A stretch of 64,000 nt of DNA from Juglans regia (lineage: Eukaryota > Streptophyta > Magnoliopsida > Fagales > Juglandaceae): assembly GCF_001411555.2 (NCBI RefSeq), contig NC_049908.1, positions 30,008,817-30,072,816 of the forward strand, in the 5' to 3' direction. How positions within the stretch are numbered: the first letter of the stretch is position 1; each line of letters begins with the position of its first letter. Below are positions 45,101 to 53,901 of the stretch, in pieces. A program made the position numbers and the translations under genes. Below the pieces are notes generated by a model. It was given only the letters and a program-made list of their open reading frames with translations. It did no database searches and had not been told where the DNA came from.

Positions 45101-45386
45101 TGAGAGTAGTTGGAAAAATTCATATACAGGGGTCCTAAGTTGGAAATTGCGAGGCCGAAAGAAAACTATACATACATACGTAGACAAATATACTCCTTTC
45201 ATTAGTTTGAGCTAAATCTGTTATTTTGAACATCATCTTGTCTTCATCTTTTCCGCAGCTCGCTACGATCTTAAGCACTTCTTCTTTTCATTCATGTGGG
45301 CCAGTGCGAGTATAACAATAGCATCATTTGTGAGGGCCAATGGCAGGATTTTCTGTAATCGGCCTAGTCTGCACAAGCCTCGTTGA
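30177..45386 (+). CDS. SAC8: SAC-domain phosphoinositide phosphatase (SAC8/SAC7-RHD4 class)
   Basis: Twenty coding exons: 30177-30324, 30446-30529, 30691-30818, 30887-30978, 31655-31712, 32105-32161, 32271-32304, 32433-32513, 33587-33693, 41085-41171, 41263-41340, 41776-41846, 41929-42027, 42945-43044, 43431-43539, 43708-43780, 44145-44238, 44568-44660, 44936-45002, 45259-45386. They give 595 residues, the usual size for plant SAC6-8. The catalytic CX5R loop [13 protein letters not shown] has Cys397 and Arg403. Other blocks are [13 protein letters not shown] (here from GTRMW), FDFHHICGH and [13 protein letters not shown]. Two hydrophobic segments near 532-551 and 562-580 would anchor it in ER or other endomembranes. 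Family members dephosphorylate PI4P and related lipids. All introns are GT-AG except the one at 32305-32432, which looks U12-type. The 7.4-kb intron 9 holds nested LINEs. The choice of SAC8 over SAC6/7 rests on remembered similarity. Confidence 0.9.
32305..32432 (+). other. Predicted U12-type (minor spliceosome) intron in the SAC gene
   Basis: No GT donor follows the coding CAAGGGA. Instead the intron begins ATATCCTTAT, a near-perfect U12 donor. TTCCTTAAC at 32414-32422 is the U12 branch consensus, 10-11 nt before the 3' end. Keeping the family's QGSF residues in frame requires the intron to end in ...ATCAA, so the termini would be AT-AA. An ordinary AG one base later breaks the frame. Confidence 0.7.
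33278..33350 (-). mobile_element. Very short 5'-truncated LINE tail with target duplication
   Basis: A T-run and ATAAGTAAAAGTATT followed by AACCAAGTACAC is the reverse complement of a LINE 3' end plus poly-A. The flanks ATTATAATACTT at 33266-33277 and 33351-33362 are a perfect 12-bp target duplication. The insert is only about 73 bp. Confidence 0.6.
34904..35400 (+). mobile_element. SINE-like element split by a TIR element
   Basis: GTGTAGCCTAGTGG at 34904-34917 resembles a tRNA-type A box, and GGGTTCTATTCC at 35309-35320 resembles a B box. They lie about 390 bp apart. The spacing is explained by an insert of about 335 bp (34951-35288) with ends GGTTGGCAATTTTTT and (reverse complement) TAGGGCTGGCAATTTG and an interior full of GACACGAA/TTGACACGA words. 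Removing the insert would bring the boxes to a normal SINE distance. Confidence 0.45.
35798..36511 (-). pseudogene. LINE zf-RVT (zinc-binding region in reverse transcriptase) domain
   Basis: Contains [37 protein letters not shown] and WNEILARVG, the plant zf-RVT pattern with paired Cys and His residues. It ends after [11 protein letters not shown] without a following RNase H domain. It is the C-terminal part of the inner LINE's ORF2, separated from the RT block by a frame break. Confidence 0.8.
36757..37856 (-). pseudogene. LINE reverse transcriptase with internal deletion
   Basis: Starts with [14 protein letters not shown] and has [50 protein letters not shown]. Near 37410 it jumps straight to [12 protein letters not shown]. 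The whole middle of the RT, including the usual QGDPLSP block, is missing. The catalytic FADD is CAND. The thumb-like [11 protein letters not shown] and [10 protein letters not shown] are present, then a frame break at about 37060 precedes [18 protein letters not shown]. The enzyme cannot be active. Confidence 0.85.
38246..38994 (-). pseudogene. LINE endonuclease, one frameshift
   Basis: Begins [19 protein letters not shown], then CFQETKL and GGIIVMWD, to about 38695. The frame shifts near 38700-38722 and resumes with AGVYEPN, the catalytic GGDFN, TWSNG and the terminal SDHYP. This is the EEP fold typical of plant L1 elements. Confidence 0.85.
39126..40753 (-). pseudogene. LINE ORF1 of the inner element, fragmented
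   Basis: The 5' part (40753-40151) opens with [20 protein letters not shown] and has a DUF4283-like look. The open frames at 40108-39887 and 39842-39126 carry the low-complexity and acidic C-terminus ([22 protein letters not shown] near the end). The same C-terminal motif occurs in the remnant at 16.1 kb. At least two frame breaks or stops separate the parts. Confidence 0.7.
41455..41748. repeat. 147-bp tandem duplication in a SAC intron
   Basis: Two nearly identical units start at 41455 and 41602 (CTATTGTTTTA...). They share TTTCTACACCTCATTGAAAG, GTTTATGTGCTACGACATTC and GTGTGTGGACCTTTTAAAAT. Only a handful of differences are visible, so the duplication is recent. It lies wholly within the intron between the exons ending at 41340 and starting at 41776. 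Confidence 0.9.
42168..42410 (-). mobile_element. tRNA-derived SINE in a SAC intron
   Basis: On the minus strand, GGCTCAAGTGGTAAAGG (42393-42377) is an A box and GGTTCAAATCC (42341-42331) is a B box that fits the consensus exactly. They are about 40 nt apart, as in RNA polymerase III promoters. The element ends in a poly-A tail, seen as the T-run at 42168-42182. The same A-box head occurs on the plus strand at the right edge of the window. Confidence 0.85.
42508..42528. repeat. (AT)n microsatellite
   Basis: Short AT run just outside the SINE in the SAC intron. Confidence 0.8.
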
Positions 45387-45399
45387 TTCTGTGTCTGAC

Positions 45400-46190
45400 A
45401 CTGAATTTTTGTGAAAGTTGTTATATCTATTTATTCATACTAATTTTTTTTTTGTAGTCAATTTGTCATGAACGATTGTTTGGTTCTATCAGTAAGTTTC
45501 CAGATACCCCATTTAAGAAGTTGCTGCTTTGGGATGATGTCCGGGTGTTATCATTATTTGTCGTTTGTATAATTTGATAGCTACTTGTTATAATATTCTT
45601 CTGTGGGAAACAAAACAGATCAGGTTGTGTAAGTTACAGGAACTTCTCAAACAATTAGTCTTATTTTTAGAAATAATATAAGGAACAAGATAAGTGAACA
45701 TTTTCCTCCTCACGTTGCAACATCAAACAAATGCATCCCAGATTGCTCAGTCAATAAATGGAAATGGACCAGACAATTCATATAGAGAACGCTCTGTTTC
45801 TATCTATGAAAACATGAAGGCCCCACAAACACCTCTTGTCTACGAGCTACCACCAATTTTGCCTAGACCCCTCAAATCACTTTCAATCATTCCAACCAAC
45901 AAGATTAAAATCATAGAAAGAGATAATCTCATATGCTCACTTCAAAATGGAAGAAGAAAAGGAGCAGGTAAACAAATGCACCGGACCACAAATTTTTAGA
46001 AGAGGGGTCAGCTGAGTTGAAGTCTTTTGCCTTTCTATCCCATGCGCACGAGTCTACCGTTCCTTTATTATGTTTTCTGAGGTGTCAAGACCTAAGTGGA
46101 GGGCTGTTATTACCGGATAATTGGACCGACCGCTTAGCGGTTCTGTTTTTGGTTTTATAACTCCAATGAGTCATCTTGTACTTAAAAAAA
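45400..46190. other. SAC 3' flank and an unrecognised 101-codon frame
   Basis: 45387 to about 45660 probably holds the SAC 3' UTR. An open frame at 45694-45999 (MNIFLLTLQHQTNASQIAQS...) reads like protein, with PPILPRPLKSLSIIP, but matches nothing I recognise. It could be a transposon remnant. The following GTGTCAAGACCTAAGTGGAG...CTTGTACTTAA stretch resembles a retroelement end. Confidence 0.35.
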
Positions 46191-46194
46191 AGAG

Positions 46195-46442
46195 TCCTGC
46201 TACAGCCCCCGCTCTCTCTCCCGCTCTCAGTCCCGCTCAGTGTAAAATGTAGTGTTTTTTTATTTTATTTTTTTATACATGTATTTTTTAACACTATAAA
46301 ATATTTTTAAAAAAAATAAAAAAAATTATAATATCATTAAAAAACACTTACTTAATCATTAAGTAAAAAATATATATATTAAAAAAATAATTTTACACTG
46401 AACGGGACCAAGAGCGGGACCGGGAGTGGTGAGAGTAGCATT
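46195..46442. mobile_element. MITE family D with GC-rich inverted ends
   Basis: Left end TCCTGCTACAGCCCCCGCTC ... CCCGCTCAGTGTAAAAT; right end, reverse complemented, AATGCTACTCTCACCACTCC ... CCCGTTCAGTGTAAAAT. The inverted repeats are about 50 bp long. The interior is A/T-rich with ATCATTAAAAAACACTTACT; a similar interior piece lies at about 24960-25085. Confidence 0.75.
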
Positions 46443-46635
46443 ATTCTAAAAAAAAATGAGGAAAAGAATATATAGTTAAAATAAAGGGATAGAACAACTC
46501 ATGAAACACGAGACATCACATTCAAAAGAACGTTCAAAAGAAATGAGGAAAGGATACCCTTACAACCGAGATAACATTATAGACCATTATTCTTAAAATA
46601 TTGACTAGAGTTCATTTGGACATAGGTGAAGCTGT

Positions 46636-47229
46636 TCAGGAAAGAGAAGTTTGAGAAGCATATGGAGGCCAGTAGAGGTGAAATTCTATCTTATAGACGA
46701 CGGTGAGGCCCTTGAGACTTACTGGAGACGATGTCACATATCCCTGCACAAACAGAAAGTCGCCGGTGCCTCCCACAACAGGGTGATCGGAAGGCTTTAT
46801 ATTGTGCGTGCCTCCGACAATTGAAACAGAACCTTTGTGGTGTTTCAAACTCAAAGTGATCTTAGCAATAGAAATGCTCTGAAGCCCATCCAGACTCGAA
46901 GTAATGGTAGTTCCCTCAGCAATCCCTACAAGTTTTGAAGACCGTTTGGGTGTGACAGTCATTGGATCCTGGAAAGCAAATAAGGTGCCAAAAGGGGTGG
47001 TGGTTTGACTAACTCCTGGTCCTGCCACACCATTCACTATGATGTATCCAGTTTTGTTTATCGTTTCATGTTGGAAGAGAGCAAAGTGGGTGGACTTGAG
47101 CCCATGATGGGGGTGGTGGTGGTGGTGGTGGTGGGAGCTGGAGGTGGGCTTCAATAAAAGGAGAGCAAAGAGTAGAGTAGCAAGGACTTTGTTCAACAAA
47201 GAGAGAGCCATGGCAGTGTTTGTTAGCAT
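46636..47229 (-). CDS. Dirigent-family protein
   Basis: A single exon of 197 codons. A second in-frame ATG at 47211 (MALSLLNKVLATLLFALL) gives 191 residues and a cleaner signal peptide, so it may be the real start. After the secretion signal comes a His run (seven His, Pro, two His). The dirigent barrel follows: FALFQHETINKTGYIIVNG, TTTPFGTLFAFQDPMT, GIAEGTT, LSLKHHKGSVSIVGG and the terminal VGGTGDFLFVQGYVTSSPV. Dirigent proteins act in the apoplast, where some direct the stereochemistry of phenoxy-radical coupling (lignans, terpenoid aldehydes) and others help lignin deposition. The substrate cannot be told. The length is normal and the gene is intact. Confidence 0.93.
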   Translation of the reverse strand: MLTNTAMALSLLNKVLATLLFALLLLKPTSSSHHHHHHHPHHGLKSTHFALFQHETINKTGYIIVNGVAGPGVSQTTTPFGTLFAFQDPMTVTPKRSSKLVGIAEGTTITSSLDGLQSISIAKITLSLKHHKGSVSIVGGTHNIKPSDHPVVGGTGDFLFVQGYVTSSPVSLKGLTVVYKIEFHLYWPPYASQTSLS

Positions 47230-47888
47230 CAGAATTTACGGAGGGTTTGAGAAAGTGGAGTGGCAGGACATGCCCTGATGCACTACATTTTTCTTTCTTT
47301 CTTATGTGCGGTTCTTATAGACCTTAATGACTTGTCACGAGCAGTACAAGGCTCCAATTGGTGAGGTTTCAAAGAAACGTGTACGACTGAATACGTTTAC
47401 TCAGTCGATAACACATTTTTCTACCGTCCATTGTATTGACCATTACATGAAAGGCAGGCCGGATTAATTGGAAAAAGGAGTCTCCACCTACCGAGATTAG
47501 AATAATATTAATAATTATAAAGCAATGAAAAGGAATATAAAGGATAGTGCTCGAAAAGTCATTACGTAGGAGTTATCTTCAAAATGTATGTTTGCCATTT
47601 ACTGTGCAAAATGCAACTGCAGTTGATGGAGAAATCGTGGTCCAACTTGGAAGAGGCAAAGCAGCGGAATTTCACTTGCTGTCTCTACTGTTTTCCTCGT
47701 TCGTCTTATGTGCTTAGTGCTTACTCTGTGGTGGTCCAAAAAGCTGTCCTCATGCTCATTCCCTGCCCCCTACGACGCGTCGACGACTAAATACTAAATT
47801 GTATAAGGGTTGGACTGGGGGATTCTAGAGGCTCATCTACTCTCATTTGAGAAATTACGAGTTTTTAAAGTTTATGTTTAAAAAAAAA
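47230..47888. other. Intergenic upstream of the dirigent gene
   Basis: Promoter side of the dirigent gene. No second gene is supported; a 68-codon frame at 47584 lacks any recognisable feature. Confidence 0.4.
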
Positions 47889-48089
47889 ATATTTACAGTC
47901 GTGAATTATAAGACATATATTTATAATCGTGAATTATGTAATCATTGTATAATCATTTTAAAAAAATGAATAAAACATATAACTCACATGAAAATAAAAT
48001 TAATTTTTTAATAATAAATCTCACTCTATTTCATAGTGATTACACAACATTTACAAATTTCATGATTGTATGTAGAATTACTCTATCAT
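47889..48089. mobile_element. MITE family A, copy 3
   Basis: Left TTTACAGTCGTGAATTATAA / TCGTGAATTATGTAATCATT and right (reverse complement) AATTCTACATACAATCATGA with AAATTTGTAAATGTTGTGTA are inverted. The left end is partly duplicated (ACAGTCGTGAATTATAAGAC, then TATAATCGTGAATTATGTAA). Confidence 0.65.
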
Positions 48090-48539
48090 TTTAAAATAAA
48101 GTGCCTCAGTGCTCTGAATGGTTACTCTTGATGCTGCTATCTGTCTTTTTGAAGATTGATGCTGTATCTCTCTCTCCTTTGATAAATAAAAGTAAAATTT
48201 TATTAATAGGAATAGGCATTCCTCAATTACACAGAAAAATATTAACTTTTATAAGATAGCACGTCTAGTAGCCCTGAGCATCAGAGACCGATGCTTAAGA
48301 GCCATAGGTACTTGCAATACAAATTCACTAGCCAATCAAATTCTAAAATGGGAAGAACATGAATACAAACCAGCAAGCTTGGCCGCTTAAAACAATCCAA
48401 AGTAGGTACCACAATCAGACTTGTGGAGCCCATTGCTCAAGTTTCCAAACCTCCCAGAGAAATTCGGGAATGATCCCTATATTGTAATTCATTACTACAA
48501 AATAATCTATAACGTATTGGTTATGTCGACTTAAGAATG
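48090..48539. other. Intergenic; LINE-tail-like piece near 48180
   Basis: TTTGATAAATAAAAGTAAAA and TAATAGGAATAGGCATTCCT at 48178-48225 look like an antisense LINE 3' end. The remainder is probably the 3' UTR of the cis-prenyltransferase. Confidence 0.4.
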
Positions 48540-49637
48540 TTATAACTGCTTCTTTTTCTTCTCGAAATATTGGTAGCTCCGCTGGAAGTTCAGTACTGCC
48601 CACACCAGATGCCATAAACCTAACTCTGGCCATAGTGCAGTTGGAGAGTACAATGGACAGTTAGTAGTCTGCCAAAGAAGAAAATTGCTGAGGCGGGTCT
48701 CCCCAGAAGTTCGGATCAGGATATCAGGCTCGGGCGCCACTGACATGTACATGTGTTTCTCAACATCTAACAGCTTTATAGGAGGTAGCACCCATTGATT
48801 CTTCATGCTCTCTTCAACTCCTTCGATCAAATCATTGCAAGCTCTACTTGCAGCTTCATCCCATTTCATTTTGCAGGATCCCCCAACAGCATCCACAACT
48901 ACATTTTTCTTTTTGTCTCCAGTTACACTATCGTAAACTCTACTTGTGTTCAACACCTGAAGTTTATTGGAGCTATTTTCACAATATCTTTGAACATTAT
49001 GCATAATGACACCATGTATTTCATCAACTTCTTCAGCACCTTCAGTCACACCATTGCTAACTTTACTTACATTTCGTTCTTCAATCTCGTTCCTTTTAAT
49101 CTTGCAGGATTCTTGAATAGCATGCAGGATTTCATCATAAGAAGTGTAGGCTACACAGATCAAAAGAACAGTCTTGGTATTGATGGCAGTGGCTGCCATT
49201 GCCTTCTCAGCCGCAACCCTGACAGGCTCGCTCAAAAGATTTAGGTTACCTATAAAGTATATTCTGATACCATATTGGTCTACAATACTTTCTTCCCTTA
49301 ACAATTCTTCAATCTTTTCTAGCATTAGATTCATCAAGGATTGAACCTCTTCAGGACGCCTTTTGAAATTTTCAATGCTGAAGGCATAGACTGTTGCATA
49401 TTTCACCCCCAGTTCATAGCAGTAACAAAGCGTCTTCATGAGAGCCAGATAGCCAGCCTTGTGGCCAGCCCCTTCTGCCATGTTGTGCTTCTTTGCATAC
49501 CTTCGGTTTCCATCCATGATGAATGCGATGTGATTGGGAAGTGGACCCACTGAAAGAATACTAAAAAGGCACTTTCTCAAAAAACTACCCAGACCCCCAG
49601 ACAATTGGCTTAAACTATCATCTCTATCTTTCGCCAT
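48540..49637 (-). CDS. Cis-prenyltransferase (dehydrodolichyl diphosphate synthase type)
   Basis: Intronless, 365 codons. The enzyme adds isopentenyl diphosphate units in cis to farnesyl diphosphate to make the long polyprenyl chain of dolichol, at the ER. Motifs: HIAFIMDGNRRYAKK (catalytic Asp42), the GHKAGY helix, VYAFSIENFKRRPEEV (84-98), LLICVAYTSYDEI, and PDILIRTSGETRLSNFLLW (Arg309, Arg315). The C-terminus FEKKKKQL resembles Arabidopsis relatives. Typical homologues have about 290-310 residues. Here the segment between the YTSYDEI and PDILIRTSGE motifs is expanded (about 174-290) by a degenerate internal repeat (SCKIKRNE.../SCKMKWDE..., NVSKVSNGVTEG/NTSRVYDSVTGD). Catalytic residues are intact, so activity is plausible. 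Substrate chain length is not determined. Confidence 0.92.
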   Translation of the reverse strand: MAKDRDDSLSQLSGGLGSFLRKCLFSILSVGPLPNHIAFIMDGNRRYAKKHNMAEGAGHKAGYLALMKTLCYCYELGVKYATVYAFSIENFKRRPEEVQSLMNLMLEKIEELLREESIVDQYGIRIYFIGNLNLLSEPVRVAAEKAMAATAINTKTVLLICVAYTSYDEILHAIQESCKIKRNEIEERNVSKVSNGVTEGAEEVDEIHGVIMHNVQRYCENSSNKLQVLNTSRVYDSVTGDKKKNVVVDAVGGSCKMKWDEAASRACNDLIEGVEESMKNQWVLPPIKLLDVEKHMYMSVAPEPDILIRTSGETRLSNFLLWQTTNCPLYSPTALWPELGLWHLVWAVLNFQRSYQYFEKKKKQL

Positions 49638-51100
49638 TATATGACCAGTGCCAAAATAAGCTGTTCAAGAGGAATACAGATTTTTTTTATAAGTAAGAGG
49701 TAAACAAATCTTAGGCCATATCGGTAGAAAAACCACAGGCAGCAACAGAGATAAGAGAATAAAGCAAATAATCATGAGGTTTGGAGGAAAATGTGAATAA
49801 ATTTTCAATGCGATAGCTCAGTCAGTGATGTTACAGCATGAAGAAGTTCGATTCTTACAAGAAACTCAAGAACCAAAAGAACCAAGATTATAACTCCCAA
49901 CCCAACCAAGAAAAAAAAACAACAACAAAGCACTCAAAACTAGTGTTTTGGCGAATTAAAAGCTACTTCTAGTGGGTGCCTGATAAAATTGACTTCTATA
50001 CTAATCCAAAAAAAAATGACTTCTATTACCAATCAAGTAATGTCTTTTTGAGTGTACACGAATACTAGGTTAACTAATCAGCAGATTGGGCAAAGATTTC
50101 CTATGAGACTATCTCTGTGTTGACATGAAACGGTCAAAATACCAAGACTAAAAAGCAGATAGATAGCTATATTTATAAACACATGCATCAATTCATCAAA
50201 AAGGGATGAGGACATCCCAAGTCACCCAGATGTAGAGATTGTTTTTCAGATCTCATTCTAAAGCATCATTCTTGGAACATAACTTCAAGTCTTCAAGCTT
50301 TTATGATTAAATATGATGATATAGCTACACTGATCGAGGGATTAAAACTTCTTTATTTACTCATATTCCCTCTCGTTCTAGGCTGAGATTCCATTTAAGC
50401 TGCACTTGCCATAATCGAATATATCTTTCTTTTACTTTTTCCGTTTTCCCTATTATTTGAATTTCCGAACAACCACAAAATACCAAGACAACATACATGG
50501 GGCAAGTATGCAAAGCCATTACATATCTATGAAATAGGAAAGGACTTACATGAATAACCAAGTCACTATTACAGTTCCAAGATCAAGGCAAAAATAACCA
50601 TGAGCATCTGGATCACCCACGATTCAGAAGAAAGAGACTAGAAACCTGCCATATTTTCATCGAATACAAAGCTCATGGTTAGTGCTGCGCCACTCCCTCA
50701 TATATATATATATATATATAGAGGGACAGAAGTCTAATCGATATTATGAAGAAAGAAACATGAATAGACCTGAAGAGACATTTATTTCAATTAAAAGAAA
50801 GAGCAGTGGAAAGTTGAAACTACAAACAGCCGCCCACACGGCCACACCTTTTATTCCCGAGTGGTACTCAGCCGACTCTATGTGCCGCTAGTGCGAGTGA
50901 GGTACACTACTTTATTTATACCGAGTGAGGGAGAAGGAGACGGGAAGAACCGAACCGCACAAAAGCACGCAGAAACGACAATGTGGCATGTGCTTATAAA
51001 ATAAAATAAAAAGAGTCGACAACACGTGTAATTATGTAAAGGGGCAACGTAGAAGTAGAGCTAAACAGGAAGAGTAGGTTTACCTGTGCCTTAATTTAAG
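49638..51100. other. Upstream region of the cis-prenyltransferase
   Basis: Holds its 5' UTR and promoter on the minus strand. A T-run with ATAAGTAAGAGG at 49681-49700 looks like an antisense LINE tail, and an AT microsatellite is at 50700-50720. No other gene is recognised. Confidence 0.4.
50700..50720. repeat. (AT)n microsatellite
   Basis: AT dinucleotide run of about 20 bp. Confidence 0.8.
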
Positions 51101-51540
51101 GCAGCGTCCACGCTGGAAGCTTGAAATGACCAAAACGTCCCGGTAAAAGAATCGAAAGGCACGAGCTCCTATATTCCCGTGACCTCCTTCCCCCTTCGGC
51201 ACCGACCTCTGCTTCCCTTCCCCGTTTCTCGCCGGCGTGTAGTTTAGTCGTAAAATCGGGCGTCTACTGAATTAAGCTGGAAGGCATACCCAGTCTTCAT
51301 CTGCGCCAATACTGTGGCTGGAAATTCTGTGGGACTTGGGCGAGGTGTCAATCGGTGGACTTGTTCTCCGCGAACCCTAGCATGGGAGAGGTAAAGAGGC
51401 ACGGTTTGGGGGGGAGGTGAGCAACAGTGAATCCCGATACACGTTTACTAGCTGTCTTTCTCTATTTGTTTTTGGCCACCTCATCTTGGCCGGCGGTGTG
51501 AGAGAGAGTATTTTATCTTTTATCTTATTCTATTTTAGAG
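51100..51540. other. GC-richer island with an exon-like end
   Basis: The GC content is visibly above the flanks. The words CTTCCCCGTTTCTCGCCGGC and CCTAGCATGGGAGAGGTAAAG look like a leader and a tiny first coding exon (M-G-E then a GTAAAG donor) on the plus strand. The downstream 2.5 kb is AT-rich repeat with no continuing exon, so it may be an orphan promoter or a truncated gene. It could also be part of the cis-prenyltransferase promoter. Confidence 0.3.
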
Positions 51541-52148
51541 ATATTTCTACGATAAATTATTTATTTATTAAATAAATTATTATTAATTTAATATTTATTT
51601 TATAATTTTTTATTTCTTTTATATTTTATAATTTAAATCTATTATAAATTATATGAACTCAAATGCTTATATATATATATATAAATAATAATTAATAATA
51701 TAATTATTATGTAATAATAAAATGAAAGAGAAATTAATATAAATTATTTAACGAAGGATGCATGGTAACCGAGAATTATAGTAGCTAACAATTAAAATAT
51801 TTATTTTTTATCTCTTTCAATGTAAACTATTTTAAAAGGACAACTGTTAGGGTCATCGACAGCTCTACCGACAGGTAAAAAATGCACATTGTTCTTTTGT
51901 TTTGTTTTTTGTTTTTCAAGCATTTCTTAAATCAATTTAAATATTTAAAAAAATTATAAATTTATTAAAAAATATTTTTTTAATTATTAAATAAAAAAAA
52001 TCAAATCAATAAAAACTATCGAATAATTCGATTTGAATTCTTTCAATTTATTTAATCTCATCTTATTTTATATTATTATTATAATTTTTTTAAAATTTTT
52101 ATATAAAATATAATAAATAATTTATTTTTTTAAAATCTTAATTTAGAT
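51541..52148. other. AT-rich intergenic DNA, no gene seen
   Basis: Very AT-rich, with TATTTATTATAAAT-type words and a partial family B-like stretch at about 52045-52140. No coding potential. Confidence 0.5.
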
Positions 52149-52516
52149 TATGTTTAAATATTAAAATGAGTTGAATTGAATTGAATTACGATAATAAAAT
52201 ATTATTAAAATATTAATTTTTAATATTATTATTATTTTAAAATTTAAAAAATTTAAATTATTTATTATATTTTATATTAAAATTAAAAAAAATTATAATA
52301 ATAAATTAAAAAAAATTAATCAACCAAAGCCTTAGGCTTTGTTTGGATCATCAATCTCTCTCAACTCATCATTATAATTTTTTTAAATTTTAACACAAAA
52401 TATAATAAATAATTCAACTTTTTCAAATTTCAAAATAATAATAATATTAAAAAATAATATTCTAACAATATTTTCTCAACTCAACTCAATTCACTTCAAC
52501 ATTCAAACTCAACCTT
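52149..52516. repeat. Two family B repeats head to head (inverted pair, copies 4 and 5)
   Basis: Copy 4 (52149-52325, plus) opens with AAAATGAGTTGAATTGAATT. Copy 5 (52326-52516, minus) ends with CTCAACTCAACTCAATTCAC. The internal words AATATTATTAAAATATTAAT and ATTAAAAAATAATATTCTAA are reverse complements. Together they make arms of about 180 bp with almost no spacer, able to fold as a long hairpin. Confidence 0.65.
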
Positions 52517-53900
52517 AATTTTTTTAAACAGAACCGCTTTAGAGCGATCCGGTTGTTTTTAAAAGAATACCAGCCACCAATTATAAGCCGCCACATCAGC
52601 AATTCCACACAATTAACATGAGGATCATCACATTCCCAAACGCCTCTATCAAAACATCTCTCGAAACTCGACCCAGTCGAAGGAACGCCCCCTTCGCAAA
52701 CTTCAGATTCGTCGAACACCCCAATCCAGTGCTATTGAACTGAAGCCTCCAGCCCGTCGAACACCCCAGGAACGCCCCCTAAAATCTTTCTTCTCTTTTG
52801 CAGAATGTGATCGACCTTTTGAATAGCTTGATGAAGTGAACCGAACAAGATAAAGATATTAGGTTGTAGATGTATTTGAACAGAAACTTAGAAGAAGAGA
52901 GGCGGAAAGAGAGGAAAGATAAGAATTGGATGTGTGCTAATTTTTTTTTTTCCAGCAAGTTGTTTGTGAGACTTCTCTGCTTCACAAGGAGAGAGAGAGA
53001 GATTATGAGAACAGAGGGTGTTTTGTATGTGTAGTTTGGGATAGAGGCGCCATCAAAGGACTTATTCAGTCTTTGAATTGATTTCCTTCGTTGCTGGTTG
53101 GCTGTTTGCCTTCTTGAAGTTGGTAAACGGGCTAGAGGATTTGAGAGGAGGGCTGCGAAGGGCTGGAGGCTTTGACGGGCTGCGACGCTAGAAGCTTCGA
53201 CGGGTTTGACTGAAAGAGATGAGGGATTTGAGCGAATGAGACTCTACCATGCAGTCCCATTTATTTTTTAATGGACTGTCCATTTAGCGATCACTTATTG
53301 GTAGGTTGTTTTTTATCTTAAGACAGATCAACCGGTTCTAAATTATTAAAAATAATATTTTAATAATTTTTATTTAAAATCATTTCATTGTATACTACTC
53401 TCGTTTTACAAAGCTCAACTAAGAGTATTAGTATTGGATTGACTATTTTATTCTTTAAATTTTGATTAATATATAACTTTTTTATCTTTAACTAATCATT
53501 CAAAACTTAAAATCTACATTAGATTAGTCATCACACTCTCTATAATAATAAAATATTATTATTATTTTTTATTAATTTTTATTTTATTTTCATAATCTTT
53601 AATAATCTCCAACAAATCATATTCATTTTTATTTTCACAATCTAATAATCTATAATATAATAATCTCATATGTATATAGATAGTAAAATCTCATATAAAT
53701 AAAAATCTCATATTTATAATATAATAATTTTAAAAAATACTTTTAGACTTGCTATAGTTTTTTTCATATTTGAAAAGAAGAATGAATTTATTGTAGTTTA
53801 TAATTTAGATAAATATAATTTAACTAATTCAATATAGAGTAAATATAAATAATATTTACTAAATTTAAAAATAAAAAAATATTTGACTAATCTAATACCA
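52517..53900. other. Intergenic; gene-like patch without recognisable product
   Basis: 52540-53240 has higher GC and phrases such as CGTCGAACACCCCA and GGGCTGCGACGCTAGAAGCT with internal near-repeats (CGTCGAACACCCCA...CCAGGAACGCCCCC). Short frames on the minus strand are not convincing. It may be a captured gene fragment in a DNA transposon, since CGATCCGGTTGTTTTTA near 52547 and GATCAACCGGTTCTAAA near 53326 loosely mirror each other. The rest to 53900 is AT-rich. Confidence 0.3.
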
Positions 53901-53901
53901 A

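Noticed and set aside
30177..45386. Possibility that the SAC gene is a pseudogene because of the 7.4-kb LINE-filled intron
   Set aside because: All 20 exons keep frame, splice sites and catalytic residues, so it is treated as functional.
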